Positions 1-5,409 of a stretch of DNA of 16,156 nucleotides are shown here, in pieces. Within the stretch, counting starts at the first letter, position 1; each line of letters opens with the position of its first letter. Source of the stretch: Clostridiales bacterium. Its GTDB lineage: Bacteria; Bacillota; Clostridia; Christensenellales; CAG-138. Under the pieces are notes generated by a model. It had not been told where the DNA came from. It saw only the letters and a list, made by a program, of their open reading frames with translations, and ran no database searches. Both the position numbers and the translations under genes were made by a program. Where the stretch lies: the NCBI GenBank assembly GCA_031270585.1, contig JAISXK010000153.1:1-16156 (forward strand), given 5' to 3'.

Positions 1-93
1 CGTGAGTGGGGCCATTACATCGTATCAAATTTTGCCGTTTGATGAAACACAATTTCCCAGAAAGCAGGCCGGCCCGCATAACTCGCGGGTATG

Positions 94-687
94 CTACGCG
101 GCCAGTGCGGAAACGCCCGCTATTTCAGCAAAAAAGCTCTTTAAAAACCCTCTTGTTTCCTGGCTGTAAAAAGGGAACAGGTCGCTTGAAAGGCAGTCGT
201 ATAATTCTTTAAAATTTAAAAACGCGCCGCCTGTAAATGCAAAGCCGGTGCGAATAGGTATCATAACGCCTTCTTCATTCGTCTCGCCTATTAGTATGCT
301 GCCCGGGTTGGCTTCCAGGGTTCTTATCATGCTGTCGACCCGATGAACGTGGTTACGAATAATAGTTGCCTCCTCACTTGTAATAAGACCTTCGTTGAGC
401 AAGCGATTGATATGTCTGCTAAACCCCTCTAATGTGAGATCTTCCCAGGAAATTTTACGCAGAGCCTCCGCAAGCGCGGGCCGCAGCGGCTCCACCTCCT
501 CAGTTTCCCCAATATTTTGATCCGCATATGCCGCTTCGCTTGTGTACATAGGGTACCATGTGTCTGATACTGATTGCGTCAATGAATCGGTAACGGCTAC
601 CTGCGCCGGTTTGCCGTTGCGCGAAGCTGTGTGGCTGATGGATTTAATCAAATTTACGCTGTTTGCGGTTATTGATGAAATATTCAT
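94..687 (-). CDS. Hypothetical protein, 197 aa
   Basis: No family is recognised. ATG at 685-687 is chosen because GGAGG lies 8 nt upstream; longer TTG/ATG readings lack a ribosome site. The protein has no signal peptide or membrane helix. Residues 1-60 are rich in Ser, Thr, Ala and Asn and look flexible; ~65-125 is acidic and probably helical (ALAEALRKISWEDLTLEGF, then LLNEGLITSEEATIIRNHV); the C-terminal third has aromatic segments (FLNFKELYDCL, FFAEI). It follows the LytTR ORF by 117 nt on the same strand and could be under its control or just adjacent; that is inference from order only. After its TAG the last 93 bases of the window hold a small CCCGC/GCGGG inverted repeat but no ORF I can support. 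Confidence 0.7.
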   Translation of the reverse strand: MNISSITANSVNLIKSISHTASRNGKPAQVAVTDSLTQSVSDTWYPMYTSEAAYADQNIGETEEVEPLRPALAEALRKISWEDLTLEGFSRHINRLLNEGLITSEEATIIRNHVHRVDSMIRTLEANPGSILIGETNEEGVMIPIRTGFAFTGGAFLNFKELYDCLSSDLFPFYSQETRGFLKSFFAEIAGVSALAA

Positions 688-804
688 AGATGCATCCTCC
701 ATTATATAATAACGCTTGTTTGTTATAGCGGGTTTTTTTTTAATATCATGAACAATGCTTCCCAGATAACGGGCCGGGCAGCACAAAACGCATGATCTCA
801 ACCT

Positions 805-1011
805 TCACCTCAGCCATTGCGTGAATATCGCGCGCACCTTATTCACATAAGTGCGCGAAATAAAAAGCTCATCTCCGTTTGACATGATAAACCTGCTTAA
901 AGTAAGTGTATTTACGTGATCTTTATTTATCAGGAACGATCGGTGAATGCGCAAAAATATGTCGTCGGGCAAAATCTTTATCAAAGCGTCCATAGAACTG
1001 GTTATTTTCAA
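805..1011 (-). CDS. Short LytTR DNA-binding domain protein, N-terminus uncertain
   Basis: LytTR is a beta-rich DNA-binding domain of LytR/AgrA-type regulators. The 68-aa reading from TTG contains the strongest signature, FLRIHRSFLINKDHV, then a segment ending MSNGDELFISRTYVNKVRAIF, close to the C-terminal two-thirds of the domain. TTG at 1009-1011 has AAAGGA upstream and is the only ATG/GTG/TTG before an in-frame stop at 1102-1104. However, LytTR-like sequence continues in frame upstream (NITIHTAKEKL), reaching back to the last codons of the kinase gene, so this start would remove the first strand or two. There is no receiver domain. It may be a truncated, frameshifted or unusually started gene. 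The following gap to 688 has no ORF with a ribosome site. Confidence 0.65.
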   Translation of the reverse strand: MKITSSMDALIKILPDDIFLRIHRSFLINKDHVNTLTLSRFIMSNGDELFISRTYVNKVRAIFTQWLR

Positions 1012-1061
1012 TTTTTCCTTTGCGGTGTGGATTGTTATGTTCGTACAGTTTTCCTTTCCGC

Positions 1062-1442
1062 CTATATCGCTATACGCACAAGCACCTTGTTGGCCGTTTC
1101 GTTAAACATCAAGTCCGTCGCCAGGTGATCCACAATGGCAAGCCCCCTGCCGCGCTCCGCAAAGGTATCCGCCAGCGTGATGCCGGGTATAAATCCCCCG
1201 CCAGAATCCGCCACCAATATGTGCAGCATATGGTCGATGTCGCACATGGCGGAATACAATTCTACCGGGTGCTTCCCGTGTTCCAGCGCGTTGCAGCATA
1301 ACTCATGCAGAATTACTTTAATATCGTACCACGTTTCCTCTTCCACGGGCAGATGATTTCTGGCGTCATCCAGCGCGCGCCGCAACACCAGACGCATTTG
1401 ATCCAGTGTGGAAAACGTATCGCGAAAACTCCATGTTTCCAT
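1062..1442 (-). CDS. Stand-alone HATPase serine kinase / anti-sigma factor (SpoIIAB/RsbW-like), intact ATP site
   Basis: Bergerat-fold ATPase of the small anti-sigma kinase group (HATPase_c_2). The 126-aa protein keeps the motifs missing in its relative at 2420-2794: N-box ELCCNALEHG (E47, N51), G1 VADSGGGF (D79) and G2 ERGRGLAIV (G98, G100). A family-typical C-terminal strand (KVLVRIAI) ends the protein. ATG at 1440-1442 is the only canonical start before an upstream stop; the ribosome site is weak. It lies 179 nt beyond the sigma-factor gene on the same strand. Likely role: phosphorylating the STAS protein (S57) of this cluster, or serving another STAS target elsewhere. The C-terminal end overlaps, in another frame, codons that look like the start of the following LytTR domain. 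Confidence 0.85.
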   Translation of the reverse strand: METWSFRDTFSTLDQMRLVLRRALDDARNHLPVEEETWYDIKVILHELCCNALEHGKHPVELYSAMCDIDHMLHILVADSGGGFIPGITLADTFAERGRGLAIVDHLATDLMFNETANKVLVRIAI

Positions 1443-1506
1443 TGTTTTGCCCGCTTCTTCGCAAGTTTACACATCCGTGTGTCTGCGATAATAGATAATA
1501 TATAAA

Positions 1507-1528
1507 TAAACGCCCGTATGAGCGTTTA
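1507..1528 (-). terminator. Candidate terminator after the sigma-factor gene
   Basis: A 9-bp stem (TAAACGCTC with GGGCGTTTA, one T-G wobble) around a 4-base ATAC loop lies ~95 nt after the sigma stop and is followed by an A/T-rich stretch (TTTATATATT) rather than a pure T-run. It may partly separate the sigma gene from the second kinase gene. The rest of the 179-nt gap (1443-1621) holds no ORF; it also has an ACACA-TCCG-TGTGT inverted repeat (1469-1482) close to the kinase start. Confidence 0.5.
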
Positions 1529-1621
1529 AACAGTTAAATGATTGCCGGATAAGCAGGATATATATAGTAGCGGTTAAGCATGGTACGCCAATCCGAACCC
1601 GAATCGGCGCGCTATGCCTGA

Positions 1622-2362
1622 TTAATTCTTGTTCCAGCGCTCGCGCAGTTTGCCAAGCACGCGGCGCTCCAACCGGGATACGTACATCTGCGAAACGCCC
1701 ATCTCCTCGGCTATGGTGCGCTGGCTTTTGCGCTTTGCATACCGGCTCACCAAAACATCGCGCTCTTCAGTGGTTAACTGGCCAAGGTTCCTAAGCAGAA
1801 AGTCGGCGTTTTCGATGCCGGCGTATTCTTCGGATTCCTCGCCGATCATGTCGCCCAAACTGCGCTCCCCATCCTGTCCCTGCACGATTTCATCCAGCGA
1901 AAGCATTTGCGCGCTGGCCTTGGCTTCCATCAACTCGTACACCTGCTCTACATTGATATGCATTTCGGCCGCGATCTCTTCGGGTTTGGGCGGCCTGTTG
2001 AGCGTGGCGGTCAACTTTTCCTGCGCCTCGTAGAGCTTTTTAAGCATTTCGTTTGTTCTTCGCGGCAGGCGGATGGAACGGCTGCGATCCCTGAAATAAT
2101 TTTTGATCTCGCCTATTACCGAGGGCGTGGCAAAACTGCCGAACTTCACGTTACGGTCGTAATCAAAGCGCTCCAGCGCGCGAATAAGCGCAAGGGACGC
2201 AACCTGAAACAGGTCGTCATATTCAACGCCGCGGCCTACGAATTTTTTCGCGGCAATTTCCGCAATGTACAGGTAATGTCCCAAGAGTTGGTTGCGCAAA
2301 CCGATATCCCGCGTTACACAGTACTCTTTCATCATCCGGCCGTAATCCGTCGCCACTTCCAC
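1622..2362 (-). CDS. sigB: RNA polymerase sigma factor, SigB/SigF type
   Basis: Alternative sigma factor of the sigma-70 SigB/SigF/SigG group. About 246 aa from the preferred start. Region 2 is around EYDDLFQVASLALIRALERFD and FATPSVIGEIKNYFRD; region 3 includes SIRLPRRTNEMLKKLYEAQEKL and RPPKPEEIAAEM; region 4 carries the HTH TIAEEMGVSQMYVSRLERRVLGKLRE. The PRR and PKPEEIAAEM stretches look more like SigB than SigF, but the distinction is not certain. GTG at 2360-2362 is preferred because a G7 run lies 8 nt upstream; a TTG at 2387-2389 has no ribosome site, and a GTG at 2354-2356 with GGAG is also possible. Unlike classic rsbW-sigB the genes do not overlap (57-nt gap). It is probably held by the upstream RsbW-like protein. 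Confidence 0.9.
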   Translation of the reverse strand: MEVATDYGRMMKEYCVTRDIGLRNQLLGHYLYIAEIAAKKFVGRGVEYDDLFQVASLALIRALERFDYDRNVKFGSFATPSVIGEIKNYFRDRSRSIRLPRRTNEMLKKLYEAQEKLTATLNRPPKPEEIAAEMHINVEQVYELMEAKASAQMLSLDEIVQGQDGERSLGDMIGEESEEYAGIENADFLLRNLGQLTTEERDVLVSRYAKRKSQRTIAEEMGVSQMYVSRLERRVLGKLRERWNKN

Positions 2363-2370
2363 TCCGCTCG

Positions 2371-2384
2371 CCCCCCCTTTTTTT
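2371..2384 (-). repeat. A7G7 homopolymer tract at the sigma-factor start
   Basis: On the minus strand seven As are followed by seven Gs, 8 nt before the preferred GTG start of the sigma factor. The G-run may act as the ribosome site, and its length could change by slippage and alter spacing. Confidence 0.6.
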
Positions 2385-2419
2385 CGCAAGGTTTTTGTGC
2401 GGCTTTATATTGTATCGGT

Positions 2420-2794
2420 TCAAACGGGCAGCGCCTTAAACAGGCGGTAACTGCTGCGTCCGCCTTCCTGCTCGAACTTAACCGAATCGATCAGCGCTTC
2501 CAGCATAAACAGGCTAAATTCATGCCCTGGCGCGCCGGTGTTTTGCGCGGGGCTCCCCTCGGTACTCACAACGGTATGTACGCCGTCGTTTACCCGCATT
2601 TCTATATGCAGATCGGCCTTTTCTTTCTCGTCGGGCATCAAGAGCAGGCACGCTTCCGAAAGGGCGGTTTTGGCATCCGCGATATCATCCATGTCAAACC
2701 CCGCCTGGCCAAATATGGCGCCCGCCACCAGCCGCGCCGCCACCAGATATTCCGCTTTTGCAGGCACGCTTAAACGAACAACATCCTCTCTCAT
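2420..2794 (-). CDS. rsbW: RsbW-like anti-sigma factor with degenerate ATP-binding site
   Basis: RsbW binds SigB and also phosphorylates RsbV. This 124-aa protein matches RsbW at the N-terminus (LSVPAKAEYLVAARLV, then DIADAKTALSEAC), but every ATP-site motif is altered. The N-box Asn is replaced by Leu (SEACLLL, L51), the G1 DxGxG region reads STEGSPA (~77-83), and the G2 glycines (GGLGL in RsbW) read GHEFSLFM (~90-97). The C-terminal helix LEALIDSVKF still resembles RsbW. It is slightly short for the family (B. subtilis RsbW is about 160 aa). ATG overlaps the STAS stop, with AGAGG before it. I infer that it can bind the sigma factor or STAS protein but probably not phosphorylate. The reading frame is clean, so it is not an obvious pseudogene. 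Confidence 0.8.
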   Translation of the reverse strand: MREDVVRLSVPAKAEYLVAARLVAGAIFGQAGFDMDDIADAKTALSEACLLLMPDEKEKADLHIEMRVNDGVHTVVSTEGSPAQNTGAPGHEFSLFMLEALIDSVKFEQEGGRSSYRLFKALPV

Positions 2795-3108
2795 GTTTCT
2801 ACCTCTATTCCAAATGAATGCTCCAGGTTTGTAATAACAAACAGCTTTTGTATGCGCGGCTTCAGGTTGATCAGTTTGATGGTATAGCCCTTGCCTTCCA
2901 GCAGCTTGCGCAGTTTCACCAAAGCGCCCAAACCCATGCTATCCACAAAGTCAAGCTGCCGGCAATCCAATAGTATATGCGCGGGTTGCTGTTCGATACT
3001 CGCGCTCATGGACGCAACCAGCTTTGGCGCCTGTACGGCGTCCAAATCGCCATGCAGTTGGCCGCTCCACAGGTTTTGTTCTTTGTCATATTGCATTTGT
3101 CTGAGCAT
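2791..3108 (-). CDS. rsbV: STAS-domain anti-sigma factor antagonist (RsbV/SpoIIAA-like)
   Basis: In partner switching the unphosphorylated STAS protein binds the anti-sigma kinase and frees the sigma factor; phosphorylation on a conserved Ser turns it off. The 105-aa protein shows the STAS core, with the phospho-acceptor region FVDSMGLGALVKL, where S57 follows Asp as in the DS(S/T)GLG motif of RsbV and SpoIIAA. ATG at 3106-3108 is supported by AAGGGGG 7 nt upstream; the longer frame lacks support. Its TGA overlaps the next ATG (ATGA, 2791-2794), so it is translationally coupled to the anti-sigma gene, the same order as rsbV-rsbW-sigB. SpoIIAA of the sigma-F system is the alternative; the RsbW- and SigB-like neighbours favour RsbV. 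Confidence 0.9.
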   Translation of the reverse strand: MLRQMQYDKEQNLWSGQLHGDLDAVQAPKLVASMSASIEQQPAHILLDCRQLDFVDSMGLGALVKLRKLLEGKGYTIKLINLKPRIQKLFVITNLEHSFGIEVET

Positions 3109-3129
3109 AGCGTTTCCCCCTTCATCTGT

Positions 3130-3147
3130 TATGCCTGAAAAGGCATA
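3130..3147. repeat. Perfect hairpin upstream of the STAS gene
   Basis: A 7-bp perfect stem (TATGCCT and AGGCATA) with a 4-base loop lies between the zinc-ribbon gene and the STAS ribosome site. No T-run follows on the minus strand, so it is more likely an mRNA-processing or regulatory hairpin than a terminator. Confidence 0.5.
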
Positions 3148-3166
3148 TCCGCCTTCACAACCCGGT

Positions 3167-3619
3167 TTACGTTGGCTGCGCCATCTTAACGCCGCAATGG
3201 CCGCAAACCGGTTCATCGCTCTTTACATCCCCGCCACAGTTGCGGCAGGGCGCAACGGCCTTTACCCGCAACGCGTCGGGCACGGCAGTGGCGCATTTGC
3301 TGCAAAATTCATCGTTTTTAGATATAACGGTTTCGCATGTCGGGCAAGAGATCAATCCCTTCAGGGCCAAAACCTTGGCATTGCGGGCTTTAATCTCCAA
3401 CGCCAGAAGATTTATTTTTTTAACCAGCTCTATATAAGGCCCTGCGGCCTTGTTTTTATTATCCTCATAATATGCCACACCCAGCTCAAACTGCAAGTCT
3501 TCAAGTTCGAGCGTGAGCTTGTTTATTGTGTTGTTGAGCCGCGCGGTTTCAACGATTCCGACTGTTTTTTTAGGCCGCGCGCCCGCGTCGCGTGTTTTCA
3601 TATTTTCAGAATCCCTCAT
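3167..3619 (-). CDS. Small coiled-coil protein with two C-terminal zinc ribbons
   Basis: No named family is recognised. The 150-aa protein has a basic N-terminus, a helical region (~25-88) with heptad-like Leu/Ile and alternating charges that suggests a coiled coil, and two zinc ribbons: C92, C95, C106, C109 (CPTC, CSKC) and C125, C128, C139, C142 (CRNC, CGHC). This resembles the many 'zinc ribbon domain-containing' proteins of Bacillota. ATG at 3617-3619 follows TTAGGAGAGAG; the frame is open further upstream into the IS but without a start supported by a ribosome site. It heads the cluster with the STAS/anti-sigma/sigma genes 58 nt downstream, so a regulatory or scaffold role for the partner-switching system is possible but only inferred. 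Confidence 0.8.
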   Translation of the reverse strand: MRDSENMKTRDAGARPKKTVGIVETARLNNTINKLTLELEDLQFELGVAYYEDNKNKAAGPYIELVKKINLLALEIKARNAKVLALKGLISCPTCETVISKNDEFCSKCATAVPDALRVKAVAPCRNCGGDVKSDEPVCGHCGVKMAQPT

Positions 3620-3638
3620 GCTCTCTCTCCTAACACGT

Positions 3639-3668
3639 ACTATATCATTTATTCTTTTACGCTGTAAA
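3639..3668 (-). promoter_or_regulatory. Candidate sigma-A promoter for the zinc-ribbon/rsb cluster
   Basis: TTTACA (3663-3668) and TATAGT (3639-3644), each one base from consensus, are 18 nt apart on the minus strand. Transcription would start near 3632, giving a very short leader before AGGAG and the ATG at 3617-3619. The -35 box lies only 8 nt from the IS right end, so the insertion kept the core promoter but replaced everything upstream of it. Confidence 0.55.
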
Positions 3669-3676
3669 CGATTATT

Positions 3677-3801
3677 TTGACACTCTCCACGGCTAAAGCC
3701 GGGGGATTCTCGGTTCGACGACCGTAGCCTGCACTTGCGAGGTCTTACATGGTCTCCCCGAGCGTTGGGTTCGGGCGTGTCTCGCCCTACCGTATGCACT
3801 G
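3677..3801 (-). ncRNA. Putative omega-RNA (TnpB guide RNA scaffold)
   Basis: In characterised IS605-type elements the omega-RNA spans the 3' end of tnpB and the right end, finishing at the IS terminus, with the guide coming from flanking DNA. The 125 nt after the tnpB stop are non-coding and can fold: GGGCG (3773-3777) pairs with CGCCC (3783-3787), CCGA pairs with TCGG just downstream, and the right-end hairpin follows. The guide would start with AATAATCGTTTACAGC, the host flank. The true 5' end probably lies inside tnpB and cannot be placed by eye. Confidence 0.6.
3685..3705 (-). repeat. IS right-end hairpin
   Basis: Imperfect palindrome around GGCTTTAGCC with C-rich and GGAG arms, preceded on the minus strand by the guide box GAAT and followed 3 nt later by the terminal TCAA. 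It shares the CTTTAGC core with the left-end hairpin. Confidence 0.8.
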
Positions 3802-4914
3802 CTACGCCAACAAGCGCAAGCCTTCCTTTAAGATATTCCTGGCGGCGTTATGGTCGCGGTTGTGGGTTGTTCCGCACTCAGGACAAGCCCATTCGCGCAC
3901 AACAAGGTCTTTTGTTCCCGGCCATTGTACGCCGCAAGCGGAGCATAGCTGACTTGACGGGTAGAAGCGGTCTACTACGACTACTTGCTTTCCGTACCAT
4001 GCAGCCTTGTACTCCAATTGCCGCCGAAACTCTCCCCATGACACATCCGCTATTGATTTTGCCAGCTTATGGTTTCGCACCATGTTCTTTAGCGCTAAGT
4101 CCTCAATGCAGATGATGTCATTTTGACGGATGATTTCCGTAGATAGCTTGTAAAGCATATCCTGTCGCTGGTTTGCCACGCGCTCATGCAATTTCGCCAC
4201 TTGGATCCGTGCCTTCTCCCGGCGTTTGCTGCCCTTTGTTTTTCGGGACAGCTGCTGCTGGAACTTCGTTAGTTTCTTCTGGCTTTTAGCAAGATATTTG
4301 TGGTTAGGGTACTCCGTCCCGTCTGAGCAAACGGCAAAAGCTTTGAGTCCCATATCAAGCCCGACGACCGCGCCGGTATTTGGCAATGGCTCTATCTCAA
4401 TATCTGTACAGCACACGGAAACGAAATATTTCCCGCTTGGAGCTTGCGATACCGTCGCGCTGATTATCCTGCCTTCCAAACGCTTTGACACCCGGCACTT
4501 GACCAAACCAAGCTTGGGAAGTTGCACCGCGCTTTCAAGCACCTTGATGTTTGCGCCAACAGCTTTACTTTTGTAGGATTTCCGGCTATCGCGTTTGCTC
4601 TTAAACTTCGGAAACCCCGGAACGCCACACTGTCTAATCCTGCGGAAAAAGTTTTGATAGGCTGTGTCTAAGTTTTGTACGGAACCTTGCAATGCGGTCG
4701 CGTCCACTTCGCATAACCACGGAAGCTCTTGTTTCAGCGCGGTCAATTCGCGGTCTTGCTCAAAACGCGTTGGGGCTTTCCCTTGTCCCTTGTGCGCCTC
4801 GATTCGTTGAGCTAAACAGCGATTAAATACAAACCGGCAACACCCAAATGTCTTTTGTATCAGCGCAGATTGCTCAGTATTGGGATACAGCCGGAATTTA
4901 TAGCATTTTTCCAT
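3802..4914 (-). CDS. tnpB: TnpB RNA-guided nuclease (IS605 OrfB family)
   Basis: TnpB is the omega-RNA-guided DNA nuclease carried by IS200/IS605 elements, the ancestor of Cas12; it cleaves sites next to the TAM and promotes retention of the element. The 370-aa protein keeps the three RuvC acidic residues: D187 in GLDMGLKAFAV, E271 in ICIEDLALKNM and D354 in NRDHNAARNI. It also has a zinc ribbon with C324, C327, C344 and C347 (CSAC, CPEC) and the usual N-terminal KFRLYPN block. ATG at 4912-4914 follows GTGAGGAG; earlier in-frame codons overlap tnpA and have no ribosome site. It appears catalytically complete, unlike nuclease-dead TnpB-derived repressors. Confidence 0.95.
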   Translation of the reverse strand: MEKCYKFRLYPNTEQSALIQKTFGCCRFVFNRCLAQRIEAHKGQGKAPTRFEQDRELTALKQELPWLCEVDATALQGSVQNLDTAYQNFFRRIRQCGVPGFPKFKSKRDSRKSYKSKAVGANIKVLESAVQLPKLGLVKCRVSKRLEGRIISATVSQAPSGKYFVSVCCTDIEIEPLPNTGAVVGLDMGLKAFAVCSDGTEYPNHKYLAKSQKKLTKFQQQLSRKTKGSKRREKARIQVAKLHERVANQRQDMLYKLSTEIIRQNDIICIEDLALKNMVRNHKLAKSIADVSWGEFRRQLEYKAAWYGKQVVVVDRFYPSSQLCSACGVQWPGTKDLVVREWACPECGTTHNRDHNAARNILKEGLRLLA

Positions 4915-4922
4915 AGTTCTCC

Positions 4923-5318
4923 TCACTGTACCGTCTTTTGGTTTTCTATGTACTGTTTTATGACAGCCAAAGATGCACCACCGACAGTGGAAATAAAATA
5001 TGAGTTCGTCCAAAGCGTAGGCAACCTTGTGGTCAAAGATGAAAACTCATGCCGCAAGTGGTGTGAAGTACGTCCCTTAATGAGTTTGACCGCTTTATGT
5101 ATCCCGAATTGAGGGTCTATTTCAATCGGCAAATGCACATGATCCGGCATGATCTCCATTTCAAGGATTTCTGCCCGTATCTCGCCGCACACCTCTTGTA
5201 TTAACTCTTTGAGACGCCTTTCCACTTCGCCCGTGAGCACTTTCCGGCGATATTTCGGACACCAGACTGTATGATATTTGCAGGAGTATACCACGTTGTT
5301 ATTTGACTTGTATTCCAT
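4923..5318 (-). CDS. tnpA: IS200/IS605 Y1 transposase TnpA
   Basis: Single-strand transposase of the HUH/Y1 relaxase-like class that cuts and rejoins the IS ends as a dimer. The 131-aa protein is full length for the family. It has the metal-binding HUH pair as HVH (H60, H62) in MPDHVHLPIEIDP and the catalytic tyrosine Y123 in VIKQYIENQK; PTLWTNSYF and STVGGA are family blocks. ATG is at 5316-5318; no good ribosome site lies upstream, which is common for tnpA and limits its expression. Its TGA stop falls inside the tnpB ribosome-site region, so the two ORFs are coupled. No frameshift or internal stop is seen. Confidence 0.94.
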   Translation of the reverse strand: MEYKSNNNVVYSCKYHTVWCPKYRRKVLTGEVERRLKELIQEVCGEIRAEILEMEIMPDHVHLPIEIDPQFGIHKAVKLIKGRTSHHLRHEFSSLTTRLPTLWTNSYFISTVGGASLAVIKQYIENQKTVQ

Positions 5319-5386
5319 GCAAACAGTATATCACATCATACTATCTCATGCAGGATTTAACGGTAGAACAAAGGTGTGCCTTATAT

Positions 5387-5407
5387 CCCCATTGCTAAAG
5401 CAGGGGG
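5387..5407 (-). repeat. IS left-end hairpin
   Basis: Imperfect palindrome with CCCC(C) and GGGG arms around TGCTTTAGCA, the structure bound by TnpA at the left end of IS608-like elements. On the minus strand it is preceded by AAAG, the expected guide box for a TTAC cleavage site. Confidence 0.8.
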
Positions 5408-5409
5408 CT

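Noticed and set aside
1..93. Small plus-strand frame from 6 to 212
   Set aside because: It runs antisense into the hypothetical gene, lacks a ribosome site and has a basic, low-information product.
701..720. TATAAT-like box just before the hypothetical gene at 94-687 as its promoter
   Set aside because: It overlaps the region directly before the ribosome site, so the transcript start would fall in the GGAGG, and no matching -35 box is seen.
1040..1100. Programmed -1 frameshift joining the HATPase kinase to the LytTR domain
   Set aside because: The frame relation fits -1, but no X-XXY-YYZ slippery site is present before the kinase stop and the kinase ends naturally. Kept only as one option in the LytTR finding.
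1507..1528. GTTTAA ... GGGCGT on the minus strand as a SigB autoregulatory promoter
   Set aside because: The boxes are only 10 nt apart (12-15 expected), the -10 box is off consensus, and the same bases form a good hairpin, so a terminator is the simpler reading.
1907..2773. 288-codon plus-strand open frame opposite the sigma and anti-sigma genes
   Set aside because: The opposite strand carries clear sigma-factor and RsbW-like sequence. The plus-strand product has no domain and no ribosome site.
4912..5013. Longer tnpB start inside tnpA
   Set aside because: The extra residues have no similarity to TnpB N-termini, while the ATG at 4912-4914 has a strong ribosome site and the family block follows at once.
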